Shown: positions 8,622 through 17,918, counted from the first letter of the stretch. The stretch: 64,000 nucleotides of DNA from Pararheinheimera marina (GCF_042654345.1 NZ_JBHSGB010000006.1:248001-312000); one strand, 5' to 3'. A program made the numbers and translations. Notes: generated from the letters alone by a model not told the origin.

Positions 8622-9701
8622 TTAAATAACTTTTTTACCCATGCGGACAAAGTTTGGTTTCACCACTTTGACCGGCACCAGTTTACCGCGAATATCCACT
8701 TCTGCCGTGTCGCCAGTAGCAGCCGGCACGCGGGCCATCGCAATACTAAAACCTAAAGTTGGCGAGAAAGTACCAGAGGTAATTACGCCTTCACCGGCAG
8801 CAGTCACCACTTTTTGGCCGTGGCGCAAAACGCCTTTGGCTTCCATCACCAGGCCAACCAGTTTTTCAGTACCAGCCGCTTTTTGCTGTTCCAGCACGGC
8901 ACGGCCAATAAAGTTGCGGTCGCTTGGCTCCCACGCAATGGTCCAGCCCATATTGGCAGCCAGTGGCGAGACAGTTTCATCCATATCCTGGCCATACAGG
9001 TTCATACCTGCTTCTAAGCGCAGCGTGTCACGTGCACCTAAACCAGCTGGTTTCACACCGGCATCCAGCAGTTGCTGCCACAGTTGTGGGGCTTTCTCTG
9101 CAGGTACAGAAATTTCGTAACCGTCTTCACCTGTGTAGCCAGTCGTCGCCACGAACAAGTCACCAGCCTGTACACCGAAGAATGGCTTCATGCCAGCCAC
9201 AGCCGCTTGCTGCTCAGCTGACAGAATAGTGGCTACTTTGGCTTTGGCATTCGGGCCTTGTACGGCAATCATGGCGAACTCAGGGCGCTCAGTCACCGTC
9301 ACGTCAAAGGCTTTGGCTTGGGCGTTGATCCAGGCTAAGTCTTTTTCGCGGGTGGCACTGTTTACTACTAAGCGGAAGAAATCTTCAGTCAGGAAGTACA
9401 CGATTAAATCGTCAATCACGCCGCCTGCTTCGTTCAGCATGCCGCTGTACAGGGCTTTGCCTGACACTTGCAGCTTGGCTACGTCATTGGCCAGTAAGTG
9501 GCGTAAGAAAGCGCGGGTGTTGGCACCACGTAAGTCAACGATGGTCATGTGCGACACGTCGAACATACCGGCGTCCTGACGCACAGCGTGGTGTTCTTCG
9601 ATTTGTGAACCATAGTTCAACGGCATATCCCAGCCGTGGAAGTCCACCATCTTGGCGCCAGCTTCTACGTGCTTGGCGAATAATACGGTTTGTTGGGCCA
9701 T
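8622..9701 (-). CDS. gcvT: Glycine cleavage system T protein (aminomethyltransferase)
   Basis: GcvT releases ammonia from the H-protein-bound aminomethyl group and forms 5,10-methylene-tetrahydrofolate. I start it at the ATG ending at 9701, which gives 359 residues beginning MAQQTVLF as in E. coli. The frame is open 29 codons further upstream to 9788, but that extension (ASACANNAAAETLP) is not family-like. Typical GcvT segments are present: MVDFHGWDMPLNYGSQ, HAVRQDAGMFDVSHM, and the folate-site region around GYTGEDGYEIS. It is the first gene of the gcv operon, downstream of ubiI on the same strand. I saw no glycine-riboswitch consensus in the 257-base leader region. Confidence 0.96.
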   Translation of the reverse strand: MAQQTVLFAKHVEAGAKMVDFHGWDMPLNYGSQIEEHHAVRQDAGMFDVSHMTIVDLRGANTRAFLRHLLANDVAKLQVSGKALYSGMLNEAGGVIDDLIVYFLTEDFFRLVVNSATREKDLAWINAQAKAFDVTVTERPEFAMIAVQGPNAKAKVATILSAEQQAAVAGMKPFFGVQAGDLFVATTGYTGEDGYEISVPAEKAPQLWQQLLDAGVKPAGLGARDTLRLEAGMNLYGQDMDETVSPLAANMGWTIAWEPSDRNFIGRAVLEQQKAAGTEKLVGLVMEAKGVLRHGQKVVTAAGEGVITSGTFSPTLGFSIAMARVPAATGDTAEVDIRGKLVPVKVVKPNFVRMGKKVI

Positions 9702-9883
9702 CGGTACTTTTTCCATTGTTGTATGCTGCGTACGGCGCGGCAGAGGTAAGGTTTCAGCCGCTGCGTTGTTCGCACAGGCTGACGCCATTGAAAAAGTTAG
9801 ATTGCAGTCATCAGTTGGTCACAGTTTTGTGCATATAACCAAAGCTACAATTCAGGATGAGCCTGATTATAACCGATGGCCCA

Positions 9884-9900
9884 AGGGGCCAACAGCCCCT
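9884..9900 (-). terminator. Hairpin downstream of ubiI
   Basis: A small GC stem (AGGGGC 9884-9889 with GCCCCT 9895-9900) lies 58 bases after the ubiI stop on the minus strand. The following T-rich tract is weak. It is a possible terminator separating the ubi operon from gcvT. Confidence 0.4.
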
Positions 9901-9958
9901 AGTTCATTAGATTTATTTATGCGGAGGAGTCCAGAGTCAGCAGGCTGTTGCGGCGTTG

Positions 9959-11173
9959 TCAGTCAGGCGTGAATTCCGGGCGGGCCCGTTTAGGCAAGTC
10001 ACCGCTATTGCCAAGCGCGGCCGCCATAATGCTTTTCTTCAGCGGACCGGCTTTATCCACCAGCCGCATACCTAAGCCCCGCACCAGTTTTAATGCGGGG
10101 TTGCTGCTACCAAAGCCACGTTTAAAAGCTTCCATGGCCACAATCAGGGTTTGGGCTTCGGCCTTGCGCCAGCGCTCAAAACGGCGCAGCAAACGCTCTT
10201 CCTGTAAGGGCTTACGGGCGAGCACCTGCTCTGAGATTAGTTCTGCTAATGCGACAACGTCCATTAAACCTAAATTCATGCCCTGCCCCGCCAGCGGGTG
10301 AATGGTGTGTGCTGCATCGGCAACCAGCACCACCTTATTCAACAACCATTCGCTGGCGTAACGCATTTTCAGCGGATGCGCGCTCAGCACACTGGCGCGG
10401 CTTAATACGCCAAGCGCATTGCCACTGGCGACAGTCAGTGCTTTGTTGAACTCCGCTTCGCTCAGTGCCAATAGCTGCTCTGCCTGTTCAGGTGGCACAC
10501 TCCAGACAATGGACAATAGATGCGAATCGGCCAGTGGCAACAAGGCCAAAGGCCCGTCTTTTAAAAACACCTGGCGCGCACACTGGCCATGCGGTTCGGT
10601 GCTGTGAATTTGGCACACCAGCGCCTGGTGATCGTAATCCCAAAAGGCAATTGGCATTTTCAGCTGCTGACGCACAAAAGAGTTGGCGCCATCAGCCGCC
10701 ACCAGCAGTTTGCACAGCACGGGCCCCTGCCCACTCAGACTAAGCAGAGTTTGCTCTTCGCCGGCATTAATGCTGTCAATCTGGCAATTAAACAGGCAGC
10801 GCACATTGGCTTTGTCGGCCAGTTGCTGGAACAGGCACTGGCGCAGCTCTTCGTTGTCCACCAGGTACCCCAAAGCGTCCACTTGCTGCCCGGCTGCGTC
10901 AAAGGCAATACGGGCAAAACTGTCGGCTTCCCAGACTTCCATTTTTTGAAAACCGGCTTTGCTGGAAAGCTGTTGCCAGGCGCCCAGTTGCTGCAGCACC
11001 CGGCGCGATGCCTGGTTCAGCGCACTGACACGTTGCAGGCTGGGCGCGGCGCCAATCTGCGGCGCATCGCCTTTATCCAGCACGGCAATTTTCAGCGGCA
11101 GTTCGCTTAACAGCAATGCCAGAGTGAGACCTGCGCTGCCCGCACCAACAATAGCGATATCCAAATCCAACAT
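9959..11173 (-). CDS. ubiI: FAD-dependent 2-octaprenylphenol hydroxylase, UbiI/VisC family
   Basis: This is a 404-residue flavoprotein monooxygenase of the UbiH/UbiF/VisC family, which hydroxylates the aromatic ring in ubiquinone biosynthesis (UbiI acts at C5). It has an N-terminal Rossmann GxGxxG (IVGAGSAGLTLAL, residues 7-19), the DG motif (AADGANSFVR) and the GD-like FAD motif (VADAAHTIHPLAGQGMNLG). The start ATG follows AAGGAG at seven bases. It lies two bases after ubiH, in the E. coli order pepP-ubiH-ubiI. Assignment to UbiI rather than UbiF rests on this synteny. Confidence 0.9.
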   Translation of the reverse strand: MLDLDIAIVGAGSAGLTLALLLSELPLKIAVLDKGDAPQIGAAPSLQRVSALNQASRRVLQQLGAWQQLSSKAGFQKMEVWEADSFARIAFDAAGQQVDALGYLVDNEELRQCLFQQLADKANVRCLFNCQIDSINAGEEQTLLSLSGQGPVLCKLLVAADGANSFVRQQLKMPIAFWDYDHQALVCQIHSTEPHGQCARQVFLKDGPLALLPLADSHLLSIVWSVPPEQAEQLLALSEAEFNKALTVASGNALGVLSRASVLSAHPLKMRYASEWLLNKVVLVADAAHTIHPLAGQGMNLGLMDVVALAELISEQVLARKPLQEERLLRRFERWRKAEAQTLIVAMEAFKRGFGSSNPALKLVRGLGMRLVDKAGPLKKSIMAAALGNSGDLPKRARPEFTPD

Positions 11174-11175
11174 GG

Positions 11176-12441
11176 TTAAACTCCTTCGGTCTGGCGCTTC
11201 GGCACGGTCATTCCAAGCTGCTGCAAGCGCTGCTCTATGTGCTTAAGCGGCGTCAGCCCCATCGCAAAATGCGCCAGTTGTGATTTCAGGCCACTGCAAT
11301 AATTCAGCCCGCTCAGGCCAATATTCCGCCCAAGCGCGATCAGCCGTGACGAATTGGAAAACAGCCGCACTAAGGCGTCTGTGTACAGGATCAGTTGCTG
11401 CATATCCGGCTCACGCAGCTGCTGGTAAGCGCGGGTAAAGGCGTAATCACCCAGCTGAGCCGGTGTCGCCTGGTTTATTCTGGCCTGCACCAGCAGCAGT
11501 AATGAGTAGATATCGCGCAGCGCCAGATTAAAACCCTGGCCAGCAATAGGGTGCAGGTTATGTAATGAATTGCCCAGCAGCACCACCCGATGCCGGGCAG
11601 CTTCCGAGGCCCGGCGCAAAGTCAGCGGATACAAAGCACGCTGCCCGGCCTTGTGGAACACCCCGGCCCGGTAACCCGCCTCACTTTGCAGTGCGGCAAG
11701 AAAATCCGCTTCGGGCAATTGCATCAGCGCTGCGGCTCGCTCTGGCGCTAAGGTCCAGACCAGCGAATAACGCTGCTGCGTCAGCGGCAACAAGGCCAGC
11801 GGACCTGTGGAGGTAAAACGCTCAAAGGCTTTACCCTGATGTGGCCCTTGCAGGCCAATATTGGCAATCAGCGCCGTTTGGCCATAGTCATCGCTTTGCA
11901 GCGCAAAACCGGCCAGCTCGCGGCTGGGTGAAGCGCCGCCTTCGGCAATCACCAGTAAACGGCAACTGAGGCTGACGCCCGATTTCAGCTGCACCTGCTG
12001 CAAGTCCAGTGACGGCGTAATGGCACTGATGGCGTCGGGCCGGAACCAAACTAAGCGCCCTTGCGCTTCATAAGGTTGCAGCTTTTGATGCAGCACTGTG
12101 CCTATATGCTCCACTTCGATCACCTGACCTAGTGCGTCCAGCTGATAGTCGCTGCTTTGCAGGTAAGTTTTACCGAAGTGGCCTTTGTCTGACACCGCAA
12201 TGGTTTTAATCGGGCTCGCATGAGGCGCCAGCAATGACCAGAGACCCCAGTTTTTCAACAGGCCTATGCTGCCTTGTGACAAGGCGATACTGCGGCTGTC
12301 GAAACTGCTTTTGGACGGGCTGGCCTGAGCCTGCTGTTCAATTAACGCCACCTTAAGGCCAGCGTGCTGCAATAACTGGTGTGCCAGCATGGCTCCTGCC
12401 ATACCGCCGCCTGAAATCAGAATATCAAAAGGCTCTGTCAA
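11176..12441 (-). CDS. ubiH: 2-octaprenyl-6-methoxyphenol hydroxylase
   Basis: This 421-residue FAD-dependent hydroxylase catalyses the C1 hydroxylation in ubiquinone synthesis. It shows the N-terminal FAD fold (ISGGGMAGAMLAHQL), SRSIALSQGS, and the second FAD motif NSLHNLHPIAGQGFNLALRD. The start is TTG, preceded by GAGGA five bases upstream. It is the middle gene of ygfB-pepP-ubiH-ubiI on the minus strand and is paralogous to the next gene, ubiI. The 81-base gap after pepP contains repeated GGCTTTGC-like words but no clear terminator. Confidence 0.92.
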   Translation of the reverse strand: MTEPFDILISGGGMAGAMLAHQLLQHAGLKVALIEQQAQASPSKSSFDSRSIALSQGSIGLLKNWGLWSLLAPHASPIKTIAVSDKGHFGKTYLQSSDYQLDALGQVIEVEHIGTVLHQKLQPYEAQGRLVWFRPDAISAITPSLDLQQVQLKSGVSLSCRLLVIAEGGASPSRELAGFALQSDDYGQTALIANIGLQGPHQGKAFERFTSTGPLALLPLTQQRYSLVWTLAPERAAALMQLPEADFLAALQSEAGYRAGVFHKAGQRALYPLTLRRASEAARHRVVLLGNSLHNLHPIAGQGFNLALRDIYSLLLLVQARINQATPAQLGDYAFTRAYQQLREPDMQQLILYTDALVRLFSNSSRLIALGRNIGLSGLNYCSGLKSQLAHFAMGLTPLKHIEQRLQQLGMTVPKRQTEGV

Positions 12442-12522
12442 CGCGTCCTCGCTTGTACTGGGCTTTGCTTGTGTCAGGCTTTGCCTGGTCTTAGGCTTTG
12501 CTTGGTTGTAGCCTGGGCCAGC

Positions 12523-13830
12523 TTACTGCGCGGCCATCAGCGCCTCTATCTGTGCAACCTCTTTTGGCACCGCCTCGGTCAGGTTGTCATGCCCGTCCCT
12601 GGTGACCAGTAAATTGTCTTCTATACGTACCGCCAGGCCCCACCATTTAGCGTCACAGGCGGAGCCGGTTGGAATATAGAGGCCGGGTTCAATGGTCAGC
12701 ACCATGCCAGGCTCAAATGGTCGCGCGCTGCCGTCTTTTTGGTAAGCGCCAACATCGTGTACATCCAGCCCCAGCCAGTGGCCAAGGCCATGAATAAAGT
12801 ACTGCTTACAGGCGTTATCCTGAATTAATTGCTCCAGCTCACCCTGCAAAATACCCAGCGCCAGCAAACCTTTGGTCAGCTCGCGCTGCGCTGCAGCGAC
12901 GGCGTCATTCATGCTGTTGCCCGGTTTAACGGCTGCACAGGCTGCGTACTGGGCGTTTAACACCACCTGATACAGCGCCGCCTGCGCCGCGCTGAACTTG
13001 CCATTGACCGGGAAAGTACGGGTAATGTCGCCCGTATAGCCCTGATACTCGGCCCCCGCGTCAATCAGCACTAAATCGCCGTCTCTTAACGCGTCGTTGT
13101 TGTCGGTGTAATGCAAAATACAGCCGTTTTCGCCGCCGCCTACTATGGTGTTGTAGCCGACTTTACGGGCACCGTGCATGGCAAACTCATGCACAATATG
13201 CGCTTCCAGCTGGTATTCAAACACGCCGGCTTTGGCCGCCTGCATTGCTCTTCTATGGCCCAGCGCACTGATATACCCAGCTTTTCGCATCAGTTCTTGC
13301 TCAGCTGCATCTTTAAATAAGCGCAGCTCGGCGATCAAGGGCCGTAAGTCCTGCTGCACTGTAGGCGCCTGATAACCACGCTTTGGATAGAGCCTTAAGG
13401 TTTTCAGCGTCTCTGCCACTTTGGCATCAAAAGCGGCATAAGTACCTTCAGCGTACACCAGTGTTTGCTTTTTATTCAGCGCGTCCAGCAGCACCGTATC
13501 GAGCTGGTCGATACAGGCGGTGTCCAGACCAAATTGGCTCTTGGCGGCTTCAGGCCCAAAGCGCCGGCCTTGCCAGACTTCAGCCAGCACGTCTTTAGCG
13601 CGACACAGCAGAAGATGCCTGCTTTCGCCATGCTCTGCTTTGCTTAAGATCAATAAGCTTTCTGGTTCTGGAAAACCCGTCAGGTAATTCAGGTCACTGT
13701 CCTGACGGAACGGGAATTCAGTGTCGCGGCTGCGGGTCAACTCTTGTGCCGACGGGATCAGCGCCACAGAGTTAGCGGGCATTTGCGCCAGCAATGCGTC
13801 GCGGCGTTGTTGGTAAATAGCTGTGTTCAT
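12523..13830 (-). CDS. pepP: Xaa-Pro aminopeptidase P
   Basis: This 435-residue metallopeptidase of the M24 pita-bread fold removes the N-terminal residue before proline. The di-metal ligands are visible: Asp in LIDAGAE and GYTGDITRTFP, His in HGLGHWLGLDVHD, and Glu in LTIEPGLY and VRIEDN. Its ATG shares one base with the TAA stop of ygfB, so the two are translationally coupled. Gene order with ubiH/ubiI is as in E. coli. Confidence 0.95.
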   Translation of the reverse strand: MNTAIYQQRRDALLAQMPANSVALIPSAQELTRSRDTEFPFRQDSDLNYLTGFPEPESLLILSKAEHGESRHLLLCRAKDVLAEVWQGRRFGPEAAKSQFGLDTACIDQLDTVLLDALNKKQTLVYAEGTYAAFDAKVAETLKTLRLYPKRGYQAPTVQQDLRPLIAELRLFKDAAEQELMRKAGYISALGHRRAMQAAKAGVFEYQLEAHIVHEFAMHGARKVGYNTIVGGGENGCILHYTDNNDALRDGDLVLIDAGAEYQGYTGDITRTFPVNGKFSAAQAALYQVVLNAQYAACAAVKPGNSMNDAVAAAQRELTKGLLALGILQGELEQLIQDNACKQYFIHGLGHWLGLDVHDVGAYQKDGSARPFEPGMVLTIEPGLYIPTGSACDAKWWGLAVRIEDNLLVTRDGHDNLTEAVPKEVAQIEALMAAQ

Positions 13831-14438
13831 TAATGCAGGGTCTTGTTCTGAACTTCGGCTTTGGCAAACTTCTGGCCCACTTCATTAAAACAGGTCAGCA
13901 CCAGTAAACGGATATGCTCAAGCACTAAGTAATAGGATTCTTCATTGTCTTCGCTACTGGTGTCGTCCAGCGCAAAAGGGTCGATATGGGTTATTTCGGT
14001 CAGCTGGGTAACGGCATCGCGCACATCTTCCGAACAAAGCGACAAATCGTTTTGCTGAATGGCAAAACCCACTAAAAACGACTGCGCCCATTCGACCATG
14101 GCTTCCAGCCGTTCTGGTAACGAATCGTCGTCAGACGGCAGCAATAAGGCAAAGGAGTAGTCGGTTTGTGCCAAAGATGCAGACGTCTGAGCAATTAATT
14201 CAGAAATTTCTGTTTTTGCCTCGTGAGATAAGGCTTGCCCGTCATTTAAGAAGTCATCCAGAACTGGTAAGATCTGCGTCGCTTCGGCATTGACACCGGC
14301 AGACAGCAAGCCAGCAATTAAGCCATGAACTTCGGCGGCAGACGCCATCAGGTGAGATTGATCCAGCAAGCTGGTCCAGTAGTCGTACGAGCGTAAGGCA
14401 TTCGGATCCATAATTTTTCGGCCAAAGCGACTTTTCAA
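13830..14438 (-). CDS. ygfB: YgfB/UPF0149 family protein
   Basis: This 202-residue UPF0149 protein begins the ubi operon, as ygfB does in E. coli. The segment SAAEVHGLIAGLLSAG is the family signature; the rest is acidic and helical, with WAQSFLVGFAIQQ also typical. The start is uncertain. TTG ending at 14438 has AGGA eight bases upstream. The in-frame ATG ending at 14411 (MDPNALRSYDYW) has a poor ribosome-binding site. The molecular role in this organism is unknown. It is divergent from zapA, 40 bases away, as in E. coli. Confidence 0.85.
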   Translation of the reverse strand: MKSRFGRKIMDPNALRSYDYWTSLLDQSHLMASAAEVHGLIAGLLSAGVNAEATQILPVLDDFLNDGQALSHEAKTEISELIAQTSASLAQTDYSFALLLPSDDDSLPERLEAMVEWAQSFLVGFAIQQNDLSLCSEDVRDAVTQLTEITHIDPFALDDTSSEDNEESYYLVLEHIRLLVLTCFNEVGQKFAKAEVQNKTLH

Positions 14439-14478
14439 GGCGTGTATCCTATCATCTGAGCGTTAAGCCCGCCAACAG

Positions 14479-14829
14479 ATGGCGCCCAACTCGCAGGCCC
14501 CGGCGGTAACTATGCAACTTCGTAAATTTCGTCCCGTTCCTCCACCTCCGGCCGACGCCGTGGTGAAAAAACCTGTCGCCATCAAAGGCAAAGCCGACAA
14601 ACCGAAACAACTGACTATTTCCGTGTTGGGCCGGGTGCTGAAAGTCGCCTGCCCTGTGGGTGAAGAGCAGCGCCTGCAAGCCGCCATTACTGAACTGGAA
14701 ACCCGGGTCGCCAACACCAAATACAAGCCCGGCGTGCATATGAATGAAGATGTGCTGCTGATGATCGCACTGAATTTATGCAACGAACTGGTGGATTTGA
14801 AACCTAAGCCTGCTGAGTCATCCAACTAA
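14479..14829 (+). CDS. zapA: Cell division protein ZapA
   Basis: This 116-residue FtsZ-ring stabiliser binds FtsZ and bundles filaments at midcell. The C-terminal half holds the ZapA fold and coiled coil (LTISVLGRVLKVACPVGEE, then LQAAITELETRV and NEDVLLMIALNLCNEL). The N-terminal roughly 35 residues are Pro/Lys-rich and poorly conserved, so a start at the internal ATG (14512) is also possible. Position next to ygfB (divergent) and before 6S RNA is the conserved gammaproteobacterial arrangement. Confidence 0.92.
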   Translation: MAPNSQAPAVTMQLRKFRPVPPPPADAVVKKPVAIKGKADKPKQLTISVLGRVLKVACPVGEEQRLQAAITELETRVANTKYKPGVHMNEDVLLMIALNLCNELVDLKPKPAESSN

Positions 14830-14918
14830 GTTGTGAATTAAAACACCAACTTGCGGCAAAATTACGCAACTAAACGCTAAAAATGAAATTCGGGGCTGAA
14901 CAGCCCCGGAGCCGGTGT

Positions 14919-14924
14919 TATACT
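14919..14924 (+). promoter_or_regulatory. -10 element of the 6S RNA promoter
   Basis: TATACT sits seven bases before the expected 6S RNA 5' end (about 14931). The -35 region near 14896-14901 is weak. Confidence 0.5.
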
Positions 14925-14930
14925 TGAGGC

Positions 14931-15114
14931 GTTCTCTGAGTTGTTTGTGATTGGGATGACGTCCCTGAGCCGATATTCTTTTAAACCAGGGGCTCTTCTG
15001 TGTTGCTAGTGTGCAAGCTCAGCCCGTACTGAGAAGCCTGAGGCGACCTTTGGACTCCCGCCTTGAACCTTGGGTTCAAGGGCTATCTCTCGACACGGCA
15101 ACTTGGAGAACTAT
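14931..15114 (+). ncRNA. ssrS: 6S RNA
   Basis: 6S RNA mimics an open promoter and binds sigma70 RNA polymerase in stationary phase. Conserved blocks match E. coli ssrS in order: GTTCTCTGAG at the 5' end, CCCTGAGCCGATATT, GAGAAGCCT, CCTTGAACC-TTGGGTTCAAGGG, and a 3' end (TTGGAGAACTATCC) that pairs with the 5' end. The length of about 184 nt is normal. It is flanked by zapA upstream and ygfA downstream, the position known for this RNA in gammaproteobacteria. Ends are estimated to within a few bases. Confidence 0.93.
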
Positions 15115-15185
15115 CCCCCCACTTGCTTTTGTTTCCTGCTCTGTTGTTTTAAGCTTTGTGCATTCTGTTTTGTGATAAGCCACTT

Positions 15186-15776
15186 ATGTCTTCCAGCCGT
15201 GCTGAATTACGCACACTGACCCGTCAGCGTCGCCGCGCTTTGTCTGCAGCCGAACAGCTGCAAGCAGCCAGTGCCTTGGCGGCACAATTACTGAGCTGGC
15301 CGCAATTAGCCCAGTGCCAGCAGATAGCGCTTTACCTGACCAATGACGGTGAAATCTCCACCCAACCCTTGCTGCATGCCTTATGGGCCGCCGGGAAAAC
15401 CCTGCATTTGCCTGTACTGCACCCTGTGGTACCGGGTTATTTGCTGTTTCAGCAATTTAGCGCCGACACGCCGCTGCGGCTGAATAAATTTGCTATTGGC
15501 GAGCCACAACTCAATTGCAGCCAGCTGACGCCTGTGCAGCAACTGGATTTAATACTGACCCCCTTAGTGGCCTTTGATGCACTCGGTAACCGGCTGGGTA
15601 TGGGCGGTGGTTTTTATGACCGCACCCTGTCTCAGCTAAAGCCAGACGCCAGCCGGCCTTTGCTGATGGGGTTGGCGCATCAATGCCAGCAAGTGCCGCA
15701 GGTACCTGTGGAGGCCTGGGACCAACCACTGAGTTATATCGCCACGCCAGAAAAAATCTGGCAATTCAGCCAGTAA
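15186..15776 (+). CDS. ygfA: 5-formyltetrahydrofolate cyclo-ligase
   Basis: This 196-residue 5-FTHF cyclo-ligase converts 5-formyl-THF to 5,10-methenyl-THF. It shows the N-terminal LRTLTRQRRRALS helix, the LYLTNDGEIST strand and the glycine-rich GNRLGMGGGFYDRTL motif. I prefer ATG 15186 (SSSRAELR follows); the frame is open to ATG 15156, but that adds an unlikely hydrophobic, Cys-containing stretch. It directly follows 6S RNA and is probably co-transcribed with it, as in E. coli. Confidence 0.93.
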   Translation: MSSSRAELRTLTRQRRRALSAAEQLQAASALAAQLLSWPQLAQCQQIALYLTNDGEISTQPLLHALWAAGKTLHLPVLHPVVPGYLLFQQFSADTPLRLNKFAIGEPQLNCSQLTPVQQLDLILTPLVAFDALGNRLGMGGGFYDRTLSQLKPDASRPLLMGLAHQCQQVPQVPVEAWDQPLSYIATPEKIWQFSQ

Positions 15777-15930
15777 GGTTACGCCGCCGCAACAGCTGGT
15801 TTACACCTTAGCGACCAGCCCCCCTTGCTGGTCAGATCTGAAGCAGTTCTTTTTTAGTAAAGACCTTTTTCGGCCCCCTGCTTTCAGGGTAATATCCATC
15901 TGTATGGCTAAACGCTTTTTGGACCCGCTG

Positions 15931-16587
15931 ATGACCCAGGATCAAATGAAAAAAAATGCGGCATGGACCGCATTAGATTACGTACCACGCCAAACTATTG
16001 TGGGTGTGGGCACAGGCTCCACCGTGAACCACTTTATTGACGCCTTGGCGACCATTAAAGACCAAATTCTGGGTGCCGTGTCGTCCTCTGTCGCCTCCAC
16101 TGAAAAAATGCAGGCGCTGGGCATTAAAGTACTGGATCTGAATGAGGTTGAAAGCTTTAGCGTTTATGTCGACGGTGCCGACGAAATTAACTCTCGCAAC
16201 CATATGATTAAAGGCGGTGGTGCCGCGCTGACCCGCGAAAAAATTGTCGCGGCCGTCGCAGAAAAATTTATCTGTATCGTCGACCAGAGCAAACAGGTTG
16301 AGGTGCTGGGCAAATTCCCATTGCCGGTCGAAGTGATTCCAATGGCGCGCGCTTATGTCGCCCGTGAACTGGTGAAACTGGGTGGTAACCCGGTCTGGCG
16401 TGAAGGCGTCGTCACCGACAACGGCAATATTATTCTCGATGTGCATGGCCTGTCGATTACAGAGCCAGAAGTTTTAGAACAACAAATAAACAACCTGGTC
16501 GGCGTGGTAACCAATGGCATTTTTGCCCGCCGCGCAGCCAACCTGGTGCTGGTGGGAACACCACAGGGCACTTTGGTGCTGAACTGA
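15931..16587 (+). CDS. rpiA: Ribose-5-phosphate isomerase A
   Basis: RpiA interconverts ribose-5-phosphate and ribulose-5-phosphate in the pentose phosphate pathway. The start ATG at 15931 (MTQDQMKKNAAW) matches E. coli RpiA and has GGA seven bases upstream; an in-frame ATG at 15904 adds nine residues. Signature segments are VGVGTGSTVNHFIDAL, YVDGADEIN, and KGGGAALTREKIV. The length is 218 residues. serA follows 29 bases later, in the arrangement found in many gammaproteobacteria. Confidence 0.97.
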   Translation: MTQDQMKKNAAWTALDYVPRQTIVGVGTGSTVNHFIDALATIKDQILGAVSSSVASTEKMQALGIKVLDLNEVESFSVYVDGADEINSRNHMIKGGGAALTREKIVAAVAEKFICIVDQSKQVEVLGKFPLPVEVIPMARAYVARELVKLGGNPVWREGVVTDNGNIILDVHGLSITEPEVLEQQINNLVGVVTNGIFARRAANLVLVGTPQGTLVLN

Positions 16588-16616
16588 TTTTTGCAATTAA
16601 CAAGAGTGAAGTAACA

Positions 16617-17843
16617 ATGACTAAGTTTTCGTTGCCAAAGGACAAGATCAAAATTCTGCTGCTCGAAGGCCTGCACCAAAGTGCAGTGCAAACCTTTAAA
16701 AAGCAGGGTTACACCAATATCGAATACCTGAAAACCTCTTTAGAAGAAGACGAGCTGATTGAGAAAATCCGCGACGTGCATTTTATTGGTATTCGTTCCC
16801 GCACCCAGTTGAATGAAAAGGTGCTGGAAGCTGCAACGAAACTGACCGCCATTGGCTGTTTTTGTATCGGCACCAACCAGGTGAACCTGGACGCCGCCAT
16901 GGAACGCGGTATCGCGGTCTTTAACGCGCCTTTCTCCAACACCCGCTCTGTCGCCGAACTGGTACTGGGCCAGCTGATTATGCTGCTGCGTGGTATTCCG
17001 GCCCGAAATGCCGCCGCACACCGTGGTGAATGGCAGAAAACCGCCACACAGTCGTTTGAAGCCCGTGGCAAAACGCTGGGCATTATCGGTTATGGCCATA
17101 TCGGCACTCAGCTGTCGATCATGGCAGAAAACATTGGTATGCGGGTGCAGTTTTACGATATCGAAGACAAACTGGTTTTGGGTAACGCCACTCAGGTGGA
17201 CCTGGGTTCACTGCTGAAAACATCAGATGTGGTGACATTACACGTGCCAGAAACCACGTCCACCAAAAACATGATTGGTGAAGCCGAACTGGACCTGATG
17301 AAGCAAGGCGCGATTTTAATCAATGCTTCACGCGGCACAGTGGTAGACATCGACGCTCTGGCTTCAGCATTAAAAGCCAACAAACTGGCCGGTGCCGCCA
17401 TTGACGTGTTCCCGGAAGAGCCAACCAGCAATGACGAAGAATTTACTTCGCCACTGCGTGAATTCGACAACGTGATCCTGACCCCACACATTGGTGGCTC
17501 TACTCAGGAAGCGCAGGAGAACATTGGTTTTGAAGTATCCGGTAAACTGGTGAAGTACAGCGACAATGGGTCGACCTTGTCTGCTGTGAATTTCCCTGAA
17601 GTGTCGCTGCCTGAGCACAAAGGCCGCTCACGCCTGCTGCATATTCATAAAAACCAGCCTGGCGTTTTGGGCAAAATTAACGAAGCCTTTGCCAAACACG
17701 GGATCAATATTTCAGGTCAGTACCTGCAAACCAACGCAGAGATTGGTTATGTGGTGATTGATATCGACTCAGAAGATCACGAACTGGCACTGAACGAGTT
17801 AAAAGCCATTCCAGGCACCTTACGCGCCCGCGTACTGCACTAA
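16617..17843 (+). CDS. serA: D-3-phosphoglycerate dehydrogenase
   Basis: SerA oxidises 3-phosphoglycerate, the first step of serine synthesis. The 408-residue length is that of the E. coli type, with a nucleotide-binding domain (GIIGYGHIGTQLS), the catalytic Arg in NASRGTVVDID, Glu in DVFPEEP and His in LTPHIGGST. The C-terminal ACT domain (from about residue 335, HKNQPGVLGKIN) binds serine for feedback inhibition. It is 29 bases downstream of rpiA. A 25-bp palindrome follows its stop codon. Confidence 0.98.
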   Translation: MTKFSLPKDKIKILLLEGLHQSAVQTFKKQGYTNIEYLKTSLEEDELIEKIRDVHFIGIRSRTQLNEKVLEAATKLTAIGCFCIGTNQVNLDAAMERGIAVFNAPFSNTRSVAELVLGQLIMLLRGIPARNAAAHRGEWQKTATQSFEARGKTLGIIGYGHIGTQLSIMAENIGMRVQFYDIEDKLVLGNATQVDLGSLLKTSDVVTLHVPETTSTKNMIGEAELDLMKQGAILINASRGTVVDIDALASALKANKLAGAAIDVFPEEPTSNDEEFTSPLREFDNVILTPHIGGSTQEAQENIGFEVSGKLVKYSDNGSTLSAVNFPEVSLPEHKGRSRLLHIHKNQPGVLGKINEAFAKHGINISGQYLQTNAEIGYVVIDIDSEDHELALNELKAIPGTLRARVLH

Positions 17844-17860
17844 CCCACTCTCGCACTCTC

Positions 17861-17912
17861 GGGGTCAGGTCTTGAATTTTGCATTTCAATGCAAAATTCA
17901 AGACCTGACCCC
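17861..17912. repeat. 25-bp perfect palindrome, GGGGTCAGGTCTTG type, copy 1
   Basis: Arms 17861-17885 and 17888-17912 are exact reverse complements around a 2-base centre. It lies between convergent serA and the DUF481 gene. It shares its outer 14 bases with the copy at 30543-30598. It resembles dispersed REP/RAYT-type palindromic elements and may act as a bidirectional terminator. Confidence 0.85.
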
Positions 17913-17918
17913 ATACCC

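Noticed and set aside
8622..9788. Longer GcvT with 29 extra N-terminal residues
   Set aside because: The family starts at MAQQT; the extension is not conserved and lacks a ribosome-binding site.
9702..9958. Glycine riboswitch upstream of gcvT
   Set aside because: I read the minus strand of this leader and did not find the conserved tandem-aptamer blocks; only a small terminator-like hairpin and AT-rich promoter-like bases are present.
17704..17901. Minus-strand frame covering the palindrome and the serA 3' end
   Set aside because: It is created by reading through the inverted repeat antisense to serA; similar spurious frames occur at the 30543 copy.
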